NCBI GenBank assembly: GCA_029204225.1
Contig: CM055107.1
Span: 49,096,546 to 49,160,545, forward strand
Direction of reading: 5' to 3'
DNA: 64,000 nt
DNA from: Diphasiastrum complanatum
Taxonomy: Eukaryota > Streptophyta > Lycopodiopsida > Lycopodiales > Lycopodiaceae
A program made the position numbers and the translations under genes. Below are positions 35,251 through 46,721 of the stretch, piece by piece; the first letter of the stretch is position 1; the number at the start of each line of letters is the position of its first letter. Below the pieces are notes generated by a model, which saw only the letters and a program-made list of their open reading frames with translations, had not been told where the DNA came from and did not search any database.

Positions 35251-35598
35251 GGCATTGCATCTCCTAGAGCAGAAATGATTGTAGACAACAATAGTGAATC
35301 GTATGAGGTAGGAGAAATGTTCAAGACTGCAGAATCAAAACCTGCATTACTACTCTCATAATCTAGATGAACATAAAAACCTTCATAGTCATGGTCATCA
35401 AGGAAATTCAAATACAGATCTGAATCTTTTACCTTCCTACCTTGAGTATGATCATTTTGATGATTTAGAAAAGAACATGGGAAGACAAACCAGTGCATAT
35501 GATAGAATGGAACCAGATGACGAGTACACTGACAACAAGATCGATAATGGGTAGTAAATGATTATGAAACCATCCATTCTTACCCTTGGATTCCACCA
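35251..35598 (+). other. Decayed coding sequence downstream of the protease, copy B
   Basis: No open frame of note on the plus strand. In the second copy the corresponding stretch (41888-42268) keeps a short frame (41997-42224, NLDEHQNLQSHGHQGN). Probably the former C-terminal continuation of the protease-containing protein. No reverse transcriptase, RNase H or integrase motif is seen. Confidence 0.45.
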
Positions 35599-35611
35599 AG
35601 GGGGTAAGAGA
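35599..35611 (+). other. Candidate polypurine tract before LTR 1
   Basis: AAGGGGGTAAGAG sits directly 5' of a TG dinucleotide that could open an LTR. The same tract precedes the second candidate LTR at 42269-42281. Plus-strand DNA priming of LTR retrotransposons uses such tracts. Confidence 0.45.
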
Positions 35612-35612
35612 C

Positions 35613-37009
35613 TGTAAATTTAATTTGAGTTCTATTTTTGTCTATCTATTCATAGTTTTGTTGATAGATTATTTTGCTATTTCATTCTATATATCGATTG
35701 AAAAAAAAAAGTTCAACGTATGGATGGTTTTCTTGTCTTTGTATAATAGGTAAGTCAAGCGTTTAGATAATTTTCCTTATGAGAAAGGATACATCAACTA
35801 CTCACCATTATATGAGCATCATATTAGACATGGTTTGATTGATTCATTTCTTGCAAGTCTGAACAATGGCATTCATCTCTACCTGCATTATGCATGAACT
35901 TAGGAACAGACTTGATGGGCATTACCCTTGCATTGTTACCAGGGCATAACTGTTTGAATAGGAACATGAGGAGAGATATGAAAAACTTAGAGAAGTAAAT
36001 GATATAAGTGAGTAGGAGATTGTTGTGTATATATGTGTATGAAAAAATTTGTATTTGAAAAAAAAATAAATTGGAAAAAAAAAAGGAAAAAAAAAAAAGA
36101 GAGAAAGAGGGCATATCCTCTATGTTGTCTAAAAAGGAGCATGATTTAGGAGTTTGAGATTGAAAAAAAAAAAGATGAAAATGATGGTTGGGAAAAAATA
36201 TGTATATTGTGAGCATGATATATGTATATATATCTGATTCAGTCTTTCTAAAAAAGAAAAGAAAGAAAAGTTAGCATCGGAGAAGTTTCATTGATTAAAT
36301 CAATCATGAGTCTCTGAAGTGACTGAGAGAAATAAATTCTTGAGAAAAAGTGAGACAATAGACCTATTGCATCCACTTGAGGTTTGAGTACAGATCTAGA
36401 CATGTTCTGATATAAAATGCATCCATCGATTGTCATTTTGTAGAAAGAAATTGCATTCTCATATCCCCAAAGTGCATGGATATGAGATGGGCATATAGTG
36501 AAATTTGATGGGAGTGGGAGCATAAGCCGATCTAGGTGCACGGGATGGGTATGATGCAGGTACTACCATGATCTGTTGTTGCGTGATTCAATGGCTTAAT
36601 CGATGGCCCTGGATACTGCTGAAAACTAGACTCCATGCCCAATGGATGAAGCGGGTACAACTAGTTCCATTAACTTCCCCTCGAGCAGTTAGCATTACAC
36701 ATTATTGTGTACTGAGCCTGTCTACAACAGTTGAAGAGAAGTTTTGCCACAAACATCAGTTCGATTGGGTCCGTTATGTGGGGACCACATCCCTAGTAGA
36801 TGTTGCCAAAATGTTAGCCGATTTTTTGACATGCTAAATCGGGCTAAACTAGAGAAGAAATGACTTAGTGTGATCGGCAAAGAATTTGGGTCGTATAGCC
36901 ATAGCCGAAGGGGTCCCAGTCCACCCAAAATGGACTACCGAGAGGCTTGATAAGTAAATCAGCCTTAGGAATGGCTGTGTAATTTATGTTTTGATCCATG
37001 ATCTTACCA
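35613..37009 (+). mobile_element. Candidate LTR 1 (about 1.4 kb)
   Basis: It starts TGTAAATTTAATTTG after a purine tract and ends ATCTTACCA six bases before TGGTGGATTGCC, a TGG-initiated primer-binding-like site. It is repeated at 42283-43705 with about 98% identity by eye plus indels (27 bp near 36870, 13 bp near 36975, A-run lengths). Internal content: A-rich tract near 36057-36180 and a 90-codon frame at 36568-36837 kept in both copies. The limits are inferred. The repeat also continues outside them on both sides, so a plain segmental duplication cannot be excluded. Confidence 0.45.
36057..36180. repeat. A-rich low-complexity tract in candidate LTR 1
   Basis: Runs of A separated by G's and short GAGAGAAAG stretches. 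The counterpart at 42727-42853 differs in run lengths and by a few inserted bases. The minus-strand frames across it (F/S-rich) are artefacts. Confidence 0.85.
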
Positions 37010-37015
37010 AATTTT

Positions 37016-37031
37016 TGGTGGATTGCCAATG
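37016..37031 (+). other. Candidate primer-binding site after LTR 1
   Basis: TGGTGGATTGCCAATG begins with TGG as expected for pairing to a tRNA 3' CCA and lies six bases after the CA end of the candidate LTR. It resembles a mutated form of the TGGCGCCGTTGCC type site of plant gypsy elements, but I cannot assign a tRNA. The same sequence follows LTR 2 at 43712-43727. Confidence 0.35.
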
Positions 37032-37081
37032 TAACCGAATTTTATATTAATATAATATGATGTTTGCGACTTTTTTTTCAG

Positions 37082-37224
37082 GTTCTCCTTTCATCCAGCC
37101 TATGTGGAAATTAGAGACTGGCCATTATTTTCGAGCACCTGGATATTTCGAAAATGTCAAGAATTTTCGACAAAGACCAACATTCTTCTCCAACCGATCT
37201 TTTTGGACCAAAAACGTCAATTAA
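37082..37224 (+). other. Exon-like open segment, 47 codons, unique in the window
   Basis: Follows a strong acceptor (GACTTTTTTTTCAG) and stays open to TAA at 37222-37224, exactly where array-unit sequence begins. It starts SPFIQPMWKLETGHYF and is rich in Phe, Arg and Asn. It is not in copies A, B or C, which have block U in this position. It could be a captured last exon, or element leader sequence that happens to be open. The protein is not recognised. Confidence 0.3.
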
Positions 37225-38815
37225 AAGCCGAATGAGAAACACCATCACCAGAAAATTGGGCACTAGAAGTATCAAATATCACACTAGGACAATGGACCAC
37301 GGGACCAAAATGGGCAAAACGTGAGCTGATCTGTCAAAATCAGTCGCAGAGCCAACACATATCAAAGATGGAGAGTGTGGTAGATTTCAATGTGTTCATG
37401 GAGAGATATGTAGCTGAAAGCATCTCATTTACTCTGAGTAACGTCAGTACTGTTAAATATCCTGTTTCCGAGAGTATTGATCACCCAAGTACGTAAGAGC
37501 TTCAGTGGAATGGTACTTTGATTATGAGAACGATGGATTAATGGTTAAGTCTACTCCTGCTCAAAAGCTGATATGGGCAGAGGCTCAGAGCTCCAAATTT
37601 TGATTGACCAGCATTGTTGCATTGACTACTTTGATTAAGATTTGTGGAGGCTCCATACTGAGATTGATGCAGATCATGATCACTGACGGACGAGATAGGG
37701 AGATAGATCCTAGCTGACAACGTGAGCATCTCTGAACGTGCATTGACTCACAGAAGTATCATCATGTTGCTCTCTATCCTCAACGAAAGATTTGAGGCAT
37801 TCCATCACTACTGCTGCAGCTGAGAACTATCGTCATTGACCCTCCTCATAGTGCGAATACCACTCAGTTTTCAGTCGAGTTTCAGTTTATGGTGCGATCA
37901 TTTGAAGAGACCATCGTTTCAGTACCTACATGAGCATGATTGAGTTAAGCAGCACCTATCGGGCCTAAGCAGACATCACTACTTTGATGTGTAACTTGAC
38001 AAGAGAACGTCACATGTAAGTTTTCTCATTTTGTTCTCACACTCCGCTACCTGTGTACTCAATCTTTGATAGATGATGCAATTGTGTATGTCATAGATGT
38101 CGCAGCAGTGATTACAGCTTCATATTGAAAAATCTTTAATGCATATTGTTTTCTTCCATGTCTTCATAAAGAAAGACTATAGCATGCTAAAAGAACTCGT
38201 AGATAGTGTATTGTTATGTCTCAGGAGAAAGTTAAATGCAGGATAGTTGTGATTTGAGGTGATGATAGTTTTAGACTCTAGCAAGATTGCTAGTTTGTTC
38301 AGAATGATTGCTTTTTGTTTAAATGCATGGAGAAAGCCTTTAAGAAATGTTGCTTGAGTGAATGTGATGAATGAATTAAGCAAGTCATCCTCGTCTCCTT
38401 GGAACAAAGGAGTGAGGTTAAGCTCACTCTGGTTGGAACACACTACATGAGTTAAGAACAAACCTATTGCCGGTTTTCATCTAGAACCACAATAGTCAAG
38501 ATAACTCGTTGGAACACACGGTTCTTGACTATTCACTGTTAGCCATCTACAAACCAAGATGGTTGGGAAATTGCATGCTACACCTGAACAGCTCCCCCGA
38601 CTATTTAGATGGAAGGGGTGTAGTTAATGAATACTTTGGGAAAGGGTCATATAATACAGCCATGATTCACTACCTAATGACAATAAGCATCGAGAATGTT
38701 TCGTCCAAGCCCTCCCATAGGTCCTAATATTCCAGACACTGCTACAACTTATTTGTATATCACAGTCCTTACAGGCCTGAAAATAATGCACCAACAACGG
38801 ATTGTGTCAACCTTT
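37223..38815. repeat. Reduced, diverged long-repeat copy D (one partial array unit + part of V)
   Basis: Made of four stretches: 37223-37320 matches the unit start; 37321-37755 the 3' part of a unit (about 580 bp missing between); 37756-38000 the start of V; and 38001-38815 a later part of V (about 800 bp missing). It is several percent diverged from A, B and C. It contains no full array and no hairpin repeat. Confidence 0.85.
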
Positions 38816-39241
38816 GGTGCCACCACCCAGACTTTTAGAATTGATGCCACCTAATACTAGAAGGCAAGTTTTTGGCCCAGAAAAGGGATATGAGAGTACT
38901 GGATCTAATTTTGGTCTAGATGACATGAAAGAGATGCTCAAAGGATACACGGATGTCATGAATGAGAATATGTCAACATTAGCTTCAGATGTGAACCTTT
39001 TAAAGCGACAACAAAATTTGTTAGGCCAAAGGAAACCATTTGACCAACCACTAGGTATACTATGTCGATTCTGCCAAGGAAACCACTTGAATAGAAACTG
39101 TCCTAACACAGTTTGTGCTATTTCCAAAAAATACTGGTCACCAGGAAGATAGATGTTGGGCTCGCAGAGAAGCCTTAGTGGCGCCTAATCTAAGACCAGG
39201 ACCTGTGAATCATAGATCACAAGATGAAAGAGTAGTTGACA
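38816..39241 (+). pseudogene. gag: gagI 3' part, copy D
   Basis: Starts at the proline-rich linker (PPPRLLELMPPNTRR) after an abrupt join from V at GGTGCCACCACCCAG and continues through the CX2CX3HX4C knuckle to the split second knuckle with the cysteine loss. The N-terminus and core are absent. It is nearly identical to 14690-15115 of copy A. Confidence 0.85.
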
Positions 39242-40115
39242 CCCCCACGAAATGATGTTTTTCGCACTTACCTTGACTAGATTAGTGAGGAGATGGTATG
39301 ATAGCTTGCCTAGGAGATCTATTGAGACCACGGAAGAATTTCTTAGACTGTTTCTACTTGAGTATGCTCCACGTCGCACCCTCGATGGTTTGTTGTTTAT
39401 AATCAGCTTACTTCAACAAGGTGAAGGTGAAACATTTCGTCAATATCATCGTAGATTAATTGAATTAACATGGCAGGTAGATGCCATGGTGCAATTACCC
39501 CCCAACTATTACTCACTTTCTTTCTGAGAGGCCTAAGAGATGACATACAACTTGTAGTATGTTAGAGTAGCCCTCAAACTTTAATGGAAGTCGTAAGTAA
39601 AGCTCTTGTAGTGGAGGATGCATAGATTGCCATCACACATGCATCAAACATATCTAGAGTTGTGAATAGCATAAACTTTGGAACGGATGTGTGGGAGCAT
39701 AATACATTTGAAGGAAATCAAGTCCACAACAATCCCCAGCCATTACAAGAGCGAAGACCTCTAGCAGCAATGCCAGAACCACAGCCACCACCCAGACTTT
39801 TAGAATTGATGCCACCTAATACTAGAAGGCAAGTTTTTGGCCCAGAAAAGGGATATGAGAGTACTGGATCTAATTTTGGTCTAGATGACATGAAAGAGAT
39901 GCTCAAAGGATACACGGATGTCATGAATGAGAATATGTCAACATTAGCTTCAGATGTGAACCTTTTAAAGCGACAACAGAATTTGTTAGGCCAAAGGAAA
40001 CCATTTGACCAACCACTAGGTATACTATGTCGATTCTGCCAAGGAAACCACTTGAATAGAAACTGTCCTAACATAGTTTGTGCTATTTGCAAAACAGACT
40101 AGTCACCAGGAGGAT
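39242..40115 (+). pseudogene. gag: gagII, copy D
   Basis: The core at 39252-39527 is the same as at 15125-15400, followed by stops in the FLRGLRDDIQL region (VVC*S, DA*IA), then the open 3' part 39662-40102 with the knuckle CRFCQGNHLNRNC and CAIC. Here the second knuckle ends KTD* through an AAAACAG variant. It lacks the premature TGA seen in copy B. It leads directly into the protease block. Confidence 0.85.
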
Positions 40116-40892
40116 AGATGTTGGGCTCGCAGAGAAGCCTTAGTGGCACCTAATCTAAGACTAGGACCTGTGAATCATAGATCACAAGATGAAAGAGTAG
40201 TTGACACCCCCAGATTAGTCAGCTTTCTACACAGACCATCTATAATATGATCTCAAGACAAGGGAAAAGCTAAAATGGAGGATGAATGGCCTCTAGTGAA
40301 TCTGATAGAGATTGAGACAATGAGGTTTATAAAGACAAAAGAAGAAGTACTAGATGTGACCAGAAGTAAGACACTGATGGATCTTTGAAGAAGGTAGTTG
40401 AAAAAAAGACAAGTGATGTGCTTGTCTTGCACAAGACGATAGATCCCTCAATGATACTAAATACACCCATAGTCAACATCGACAAACAGAGCCTAGAGAA
40501 GTGGAGAGATTGGAAGCTAGAAAGCCACCTAAGATAGTTCGAAAGAAGGAAAAGGCTGAAATTGTACCACACAGAAATAGAAGCATAGTCAGATGGATTC
40601 ATGACATAGACCTTAGCCCTAGGATTGGAAACCTAGATATGAGTCGCACTTTGAATGAATTGAGATTAGAGATAGGCTTATGGCAGTTACTCCAACTTTC
40701 ACCCACAGTCCGCCGGAAGGTGAAGCAGATGATGAGGCCGATAAATTTGGGAATGGGGAGGTCAAGTACTATCCTTGGTGGATAGACTTCAGGGAGAAAG
40801 AATATCCTCCATCTAAGACAGCACAATACCATCTCCATGAGAAGGGTCGCCTTGTTGTAGAGGATAAAAATTATGTGAGAAATTTCAACTAG
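40116..40892 (+). pseudogene. Gag-protease linker, decayed, copy D
   Basis: Parallels 33451-34222 at an offset of 6670, with open fragments 40501-40785 and 40680-40892 split by the same indel. No domain is recognised. Confidence 0.5.
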
Positions 40893-41032
40893 TTTTGCTT
40901 TTTTGGTCATATCTGTATGTTTGGCAATTGAGGCCAATTTTTATGTTAGACTTAGAGTTTGAATTTTCAAAGTTATATTAGTCTAAAAGCATTTGAATAT
41001 ACACTTTTGGAAAATGTGGAAAAGTATAGTAC

Positions 41033-41887
41033 ATGAGGTTTGGTAGATTGATAGGAAAAGTGGACAACAACATAGTAGACCGATATTGTCCCAAAGTTGA
41101 TGTCACTATAGATGGTTTAGTTATCCAAGAAGCTACGGTAGATGCAGGATTGGCGGTGAATATAGTAATCCTAGAATTGGCAGACAGACTTGGAATAGAC
41201 CCGGAGCCCACTTCATTGACTGCCTTGAAGTTGGCCAACAACTCTGTTGTCAAACCTGAAGGAGAAATGAGATCTGTCCCTATTACAATTGTTGGAAAGA
41301 CTATGAATGTGGACTTCTATGTCATGAGAATGCTGGCAGGCTATAAGAGCTATTCTCTCCTATTAGGGAGGCCTTGGTTACGATTAAGTGACTGCACAAT
41401 AGAGATTCCTGCAGGACTATTGATTTTTGGTAGAGGGAAGAGCCGAGTGGTAGTTGATGGATACCCCGAGACCCCTCAGTCAGAAAGAGCCCCTATACCC
41501 TTTTCTGAATGGGAAGAAGTGTCTAATGATGATTCAGGAACTGATACAGATGATGATGAACACAATCGAACTGTACCTCATGACAAGGATAGCGAAAGCA
41601 GCTTGAACCATGCAGAGGTGCATGAAATAGTAAGGATAGGCCTTGATGATTATCTCCCCATAGTCAAATCCATGAATCTAGGCCCAACAAATTATGAGAG
41701 TAGGGAGGACACTAGATATACTGCATCTGATGTCTTTGATCATGAACTGTTTGGTATACAAGAATTATTTAAAGAAAGCCAAGTGGTGCCAGTGAAAATA
41801 TTCCATTGGGATAATAAACTATCTGGATATGATTCAGACTGTGAGAAAGCTATAGAGGCAAGGTACCCTCCTAGCCCAACTAGGTAG
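41033..41887 (+). CDS. Retropepsin-like aspartic protease domain, copy D (284 codons)
   Basis: Same domain as at 34363-35250, with DAGLAVNIVILELADRLG and YSLLLGRPWLR. It differs by about fifteen residues and stops 11 codons earlier (TAG for TTG near 41885). Both copies keep the whole frame open and share the DAG triplet, so that change predates their separation. No reverse transcriptase follows before the candidate LTR. Confidence 0.7.
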   Translation: MRFGRLIGKVDNNIVDRYCPKVDVTIDGLVIQEATVDAGLAVNIVILELADRLGIDPEPTSLTALKLANNSVVKPEGEMRSVPITIVGKTMNVDFYVMRMLAGYKSYSLLLGRPWLRLSDCTIEIPAGLLIFGRGKSRVVVDGYPETPQSERAPIPFSEWEEVSNDDSGTDTDDDEHNRTVPHDKDSESSLNHAEVHEIVRIGLDDYLPIVKSMNLGPTNYESREDTRYTASDVFDHELFGIQELFKESQVVPVKIFHWDNKLSGYDSDCEKAIEARYPPSPTR

Positions 41888-42282
41888 TACTCCCAATCAA
41901 CCAATCGAAATGACAAATGAGGCATTGCATCTCCTAGAACAGAAATAATTGTAGACAACAATAGTGAATCGTATGGGGTAGGAGAAAAGTTCGAGATTGC
42001 AGAATCAAAACCTGCATTACTACTCTCATAATCTAGATGAACATCAAAACCTTCAGAGTCATGGTCATCAAGGAAATTCAAATACAGATGTGAATCTCTT
42101 ACCTTCCTACCTTGAGTATGATCATTTTGATGATTCAGAAAAGAACATGGGAAGACAAACCAGTGCATATGATAGAATGGAACCAAATGACGAGTACACT
42201 AACAACAAGATCAATAATGGGTAGTAAATGATTATGAAACCATCCATTCTTACCCTTGGATTCCACCAAGGGGGTAAGAGAA

Positions 42283-43705
42283 TGTAAATTTAATTTGAGT
42301 TCTATTATTGTCTATCTATTCATAGTTTTGTTGATAGATTATTTTGCTATTTCATTCTATATATCGATTGAAAAAAAAAAAGTTCAACGTATGGATGGTT
42401 TTCTTGTCTTTTGTATAATAGGTAAGTCAAGCGTTTAGATAATTTTCCTTATGAGAAAGGATACATCAACTACTCACCATTATCTGAGCATCATATTAGA
42501 CATGGTTTGATTGATTCCTCTCTTGCAAGTTTGAACAATGGCATTCATCTCTACCTGCATTATGCATGAACTTAGGAACAGACTTGATGGGCATTACCCT
42601 TGCATTGTTATCAGGGCATAACTGTTTGAATAGGAACATGAGGAGAGATATGAAAAACTGAGAGAAGTAAATGATATAAGTGAGTAGGAGATTGTTGTGT
42701 ATATATGTGTATGAAAAAATTTGTATTTGAAAAAAAAAAAATTGGAAAAAAAAAGGAAAAAAAAAAAAAAGAGAGAAAGAGGGCATATCCTCTATGTTGT
42801 GTAAAAAGGAGCATAATTGTATGATTTAGGAGTTTGAGATTGAAAAAAAAAAAGATGAAAATGATGGTTGGGAAAAAATATGTATATTGTGAGCATGATA
42901 TATGTATATATATCTGATTCAGTCTTTCTAAAAAAGAAAAGAAATAAAAGTTAGCATCGGAGAAGTTTCATTGATTAAATCAATCATGAGTCTCTGAAGT
43001 GAGTGAGAGATATAAATTCTTGAGAAAAAGTGAGACAATAGACCTATTGCATCCACTTGAGGTTTGAGTACACATCTAGACATGTTCTAATATAAAATGC
43101 ATCCATCGATTGTCATTTTGTAGAAAGAAATTGCATTCTCATATCCCCAAAGTGCATGGATCTGAGATGGGCATATAGTGAAATTTGATGAGAGTGGGAG
43201 CATAAGCCGATCTAGGTGCACGGGATGGGTATGATGCAGGTACTACCATGATCTGTTGCTGCGTGATTCAATGGCTTAATCGATGGCCCTGGATACTGCT
43301 GAAAACTAGACTCCATGCCCAATGGATGAAGCGGGTACAACTAGTACCATTAACTTCCCCACGAGCAGTTAGCATTACACATTATTGTGTACTGAGCCTG
43401 TCTACAACAGTTGAAGAGAAGTTTTGCCACAAACATCAGTTCGATTGGGTCCGTTATGTGGGGACCACATCCCCAGTAGATGTTGCCAAAATGTTAGCCG
43501 ATTTTTTGACATGCTAAATCGGGCTAAACTAGAGAAGAAATGACATGTTATTTCATCAAATATGCTACTTACTTAGTGTGATCGGCAAAGAATTTGGGTC
43601 GTATAGCCATAGCCGAAGGGGTCCCAGTCCACCCAAAATGGACTACCGAGAGGCTTGATAAGTAAATCAGCCTTTGTAATTTATGTTTTGATCCATGATC
43701 TTACC
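42283..43705 (+). mobile_element. Candidate LTR 2 (about 1.4 kb)
   Basis: Begins TGTAAATTTAATTTG after the purine tract at 42269-42281 and ends ATCTTACCA, again six bases before TGGTGGATTGCC. With LTR 1 it brackets 5.3 kb holding gagI (3' part), gagII and protease. Homology to the other copy ends 44 bp after the CA, at 43749, where copia sequence begins. The frame 43248-43517 matches 36568-36837 with two or so changes. Confidence 0.45.
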
Positions 43706-43749
43706 AAATTTTTGGTGGATTGCCAATGTAACCGAATTTTATATTAATA

Positions 43750-44324
43750 ACCAACACGTGTGAGGAATATCCAATTTCAGATTGAGAGTTCTCTCTCATG
43801 CTTGATCTATTTATCTTGCTTGATAGCTTGTTTTGAAGCTATTTTTGTCTAGTTTCAGATGCAATCAGTTTCATTCCATTTGGTTGAGCCAATCAAAGGT
43901 TATAAGCTTTTGAAGAGGGTTAGGTAGGGAACCTAGACCTGGGTGGACACTTTTGGTTTGGTCAAGAGATTGCTTGTTAGATCTCTGTTCACAGTTGTAT
44001 GGTTACCAATCTCATCTATAAGTGATTTAGACATTGTTTTGAGATTATAGCCGATTTGTTTCATGCAATATCAGTGAGTTTGAGTCAAATTTGGTTACTT
44101 AGTGTATTTCACACATGCTAAGAGTAAACGATCCTAACTTTGTCTATATTCCATCATTTGATATGAAATAGATCTTGTTTTAAAGAGATTTGAGTAGCTA
44201 GTGAGAATCAATTCACAAATCGTTGCAAGATCTTTCATAGGAGGAGATAGTACTTCATTATTGGATCCTATTGAGAGTGTGTAGCAACATTTATTGTTCA
44301 TCATTTGAGTTTTCTTCACTTCAA
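43750..44324 (+). other. Leader of the copia element, no LTR or primer-binding site recognised
   Basis: Unrelated to the preceding block and not repeated here. It contains a CTCTCTC stretch and no open frame. The TGGTATCAGAGC site common in plant copia elements was not found, so the 5' LTR may be truncated or divergent. Confidence 0.4.
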
Positions 44325-45590
44325 ATGGCTTCAATGAGTTTATCTTTGTTGGAACCAAGTGAAAGATTGTCCACTTCAAACTATTCAATCTGGAAGATGA
44401 GGATGGAGTCCATCTTGATCCTTCAAGACGTGATGGACATAGTTCTTGGCCTTGAAGAAGAACCACAAGTTCTTCAAGAGGTTCAAAAATACAAATAGAG
44501 ATCTAGGATGGCTCTCCACTACATTAAGATGAATGTCTCTAATGAGATATTGAGGGAGATAGGTACTTGTACAATAGCCAAAGAAGGTTGGGATTGCCTC
44601 AAGACTATCTATGAGGCTAGGAACACCTCTAGGCTCCTCACTATTAGAAATCAAATCTTTCAAAGTAGCCAAAAGAGTGATGAGAGTGCATCTAGTTATG
44701 TTTTGAGAGTAAAAGATATTTATAGAGAGCTTGCTTGCATTGGTGATTCCATTAATCAAAATGAGCTAGTCCAAGTCATTCTCAATGGCTTGAGAAGTGA
44801 ATTTGATAACCTTGTCCAATCCTATGCCATTAAGGAGGATCTACCAAGTTTGGAGGCTCTCCAAAATGTGCTAATTTATAAAGAATCAAGACAAGAGTAC
44901 AAGCTCTTGAGGATGGACAAGCTTTCTCTCACTCATAATGATGGCAAAGCCCTCTTTGCCAAGGACAAGCACAAAGGGAGGAGCAAGAACCAATTTCAAC
45001 AATCCTCAAGCAAGAACAAAGCCAAATCCAAAGACAAAGATGAGGAGGAAGATGATTCCTCTAATGCTTCATCATCCAAGCTCAAGAAGAAGAAGATCAA
45101 GTGCTTTTATTGTGGCAATAAAGGCCATTATGCCACCAATTGCTTCAAGAAGAAGAATCAACTCAAGCAAGCCAACATCACCAATGATAAGGAAGACACT
45201 ATTGCAAGTGATGGAGAGGGATCTTTCACTCCTTTCAAGAAGGATGGCTTGTGGTATATTGACAGTGGAGCCTCTTCACATATGTGTAGCTCCAAGGATT
45301 CTTTCTCTTCTATTGCACCTTATGACAGAGTCAACAAATCAATATACACTACAAATGATTTTGAATGTCCTATTGAAGGCATAGGGAACATTCCCTTAAA
45401 GCCTGCATCCTCTAAAGTTCTTTCTCTTTCTAAAGTGCTTTATGTGCCTAAGCTTACTAAGAATCTCATTAGTGTTGGCCAATTTCTCGATAACGGCCTT
45501 GATGTAAAATTCAAAGTTGATACTTGTACTATCAAGAATAATGATGAGATACTGCATTCGGATCTAAATTTGGAGGCATCTATAAACTAG
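44325..45590 (+). pseudogene. gag-pr: Ty1/copia Gag and protease region
   Basis: Starts at ATG 44325 (MASMSLSLLEPSERLSTSNY, the usual copia Gag opening with a YxxW-like NYSIW). A single in-frame TAG at 44496-44498 interrupts it; the same frame resumes. Then come the Gag_2-type domain (WDCLKTIYEA, VQVILNGLRSEFDN), a Lys/Ser-rich linker, the nucleocapsid knuckle CFYCGNKGHYATNC (near 45102-45143, canonical CX2CX4HX4C) and the protease active site YIDSGASSHMC (DSG at 45261-45269). The frame ends at a TAG at 45588 after a frameshift near 45560. The domain order is that of Ty1/copia, not gypsy. Long clean frames suggest moderate age. Confidence 0.93.
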
Positions 45591-45898
45591 ATCCAAATAA
45601 ATATGTGAATTCTTGTAATATTGCTCTTGTGAACAAGCTCTCTATGGAGGAATTATGGCATAGGAGGTTGGGACATCCCAACTACAAATCCAAAGAGGCC
45701 AAAGCTATTGGCTTGACAAAGTCATTCTCCAAGAAGATCAAGCCTTGTGAGGCTTGTGCTATTGCTAAATCTCACAAAAAGCCATTTACAAGACCTTCTA
45801 TAAAAAAACAAGCATCCTTTGGAGTTAATCCACTCGGATGTGCATTTCTCATCAACTATAAGCAAGGGAGGAGCCACTTGTTTTGTTACTTTCATTGA
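45561..45898 (+). pseudogene. int: Ty1/copia GAG-pre-integrase zinc-binding domain
   Basis: In a different frame from the protease and the integrase core. It contains IYKLDP, then LWHRRLGHPNYKS and CEACAIAKSHKKPF, the His-His-Cys-Cys arrangement of the pre-integrase domain. The shift into this frame lies near 45560 and the shift out near 45820, and the two compensate. This domain stabilises the integrase in intact elements; here the frameshifts prevent a single polyprotein. Confidence 0.92.
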
Positions 45899-46721
45899 TG
45901 ATTTCACAAGATTCACTTGGATATATCTTCTTGCTTCTAAATCTATGGTGCTTGATCATTTCCTTATTTTCAAAGCTTATGTAGAGAAGCAATTCTCATT
46001 CAAGATTAAAGCTCTTAGATGTGATGGAGGTGGTGAATATATCTCCAATAAATTTCATGATTTTTGTGAGCTTGAAGGCATTAAAAAAGGGTTCTCTTGT
46101 GCCTATTCTCCATCTCAAAATGGAGTGGCCGAGAGAAAGAATAGATCTCTATGTGAATGTGCAAAATCTATGAGAATTGAGGCATCTTTGCCCAAACATT
46201 TTTGGGGAGAAGCCATTAATTGTGCAAATTATCTTTGCAATAGGCTCCCACATATAGCTTTTGGAGGAAAGTCACCATATGAAATCTTATATTTGAAGAA
46301 GCCTAAGGTTGATCACCTTAGAGTTTTTGGATGCATATGCTTTGCCCATGTTCCCTTGGAAACAAGGAATAAGGAAGATCCTAGTGCATGCAAAGGGATC
46401 ATGGTTGGATACTCATCCACCAAAAAGGCCTATAGAGTCTTTGTACTCTCTATTTCTCAAGTTATTGAAAGTAGAGATGTTGTCTTTCATGAAGATCAAC
46501 ATTCATCTTTTGAAGAGGCTGAGATCGAGAAGTCTATGGATGCATCACCTATTATTGATTTTGAAGACAATTATGATGTGATGGGGTCGAGAATTGAAGA
46601 AGACTCTCCTTGGATTTTCTCACCAAGAAGATCCACGAGAGATGGATCCGAGCCTAAGAGGCTCTCATATGTTGACAAAGGCAAACATGTGGATCTTGAT
46701 TCCACTAATTATGTTTTTTAA
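45819..46721 (+). pseudogene. int: Ty1/copia integrase core
   Basis: Integrase inserts the element's cDNA. The DDE triad is complete: Asp in HSDV (45837-45839), Asp in LRCDGGGEY (46023-46025) and Glu in NGVAERKNR (46131-46133). Then follows the usual copia C-terminal part with FGGKSPYE and LRVFGCICF. The frame ends in TAA at 46719-46721 shortly before the reverse transcriptase, which continues in the same frame, so this is one nonsense mutation in a former polyprotein. Confidence 0.93.

Noticed and set aside
35824-36216. Long Phe/Ser-rich minus-strand frame across the A-rich tract
   Set aside because: A homopolymer artefact: the frame follows runs of A whose length differs between the two copies.
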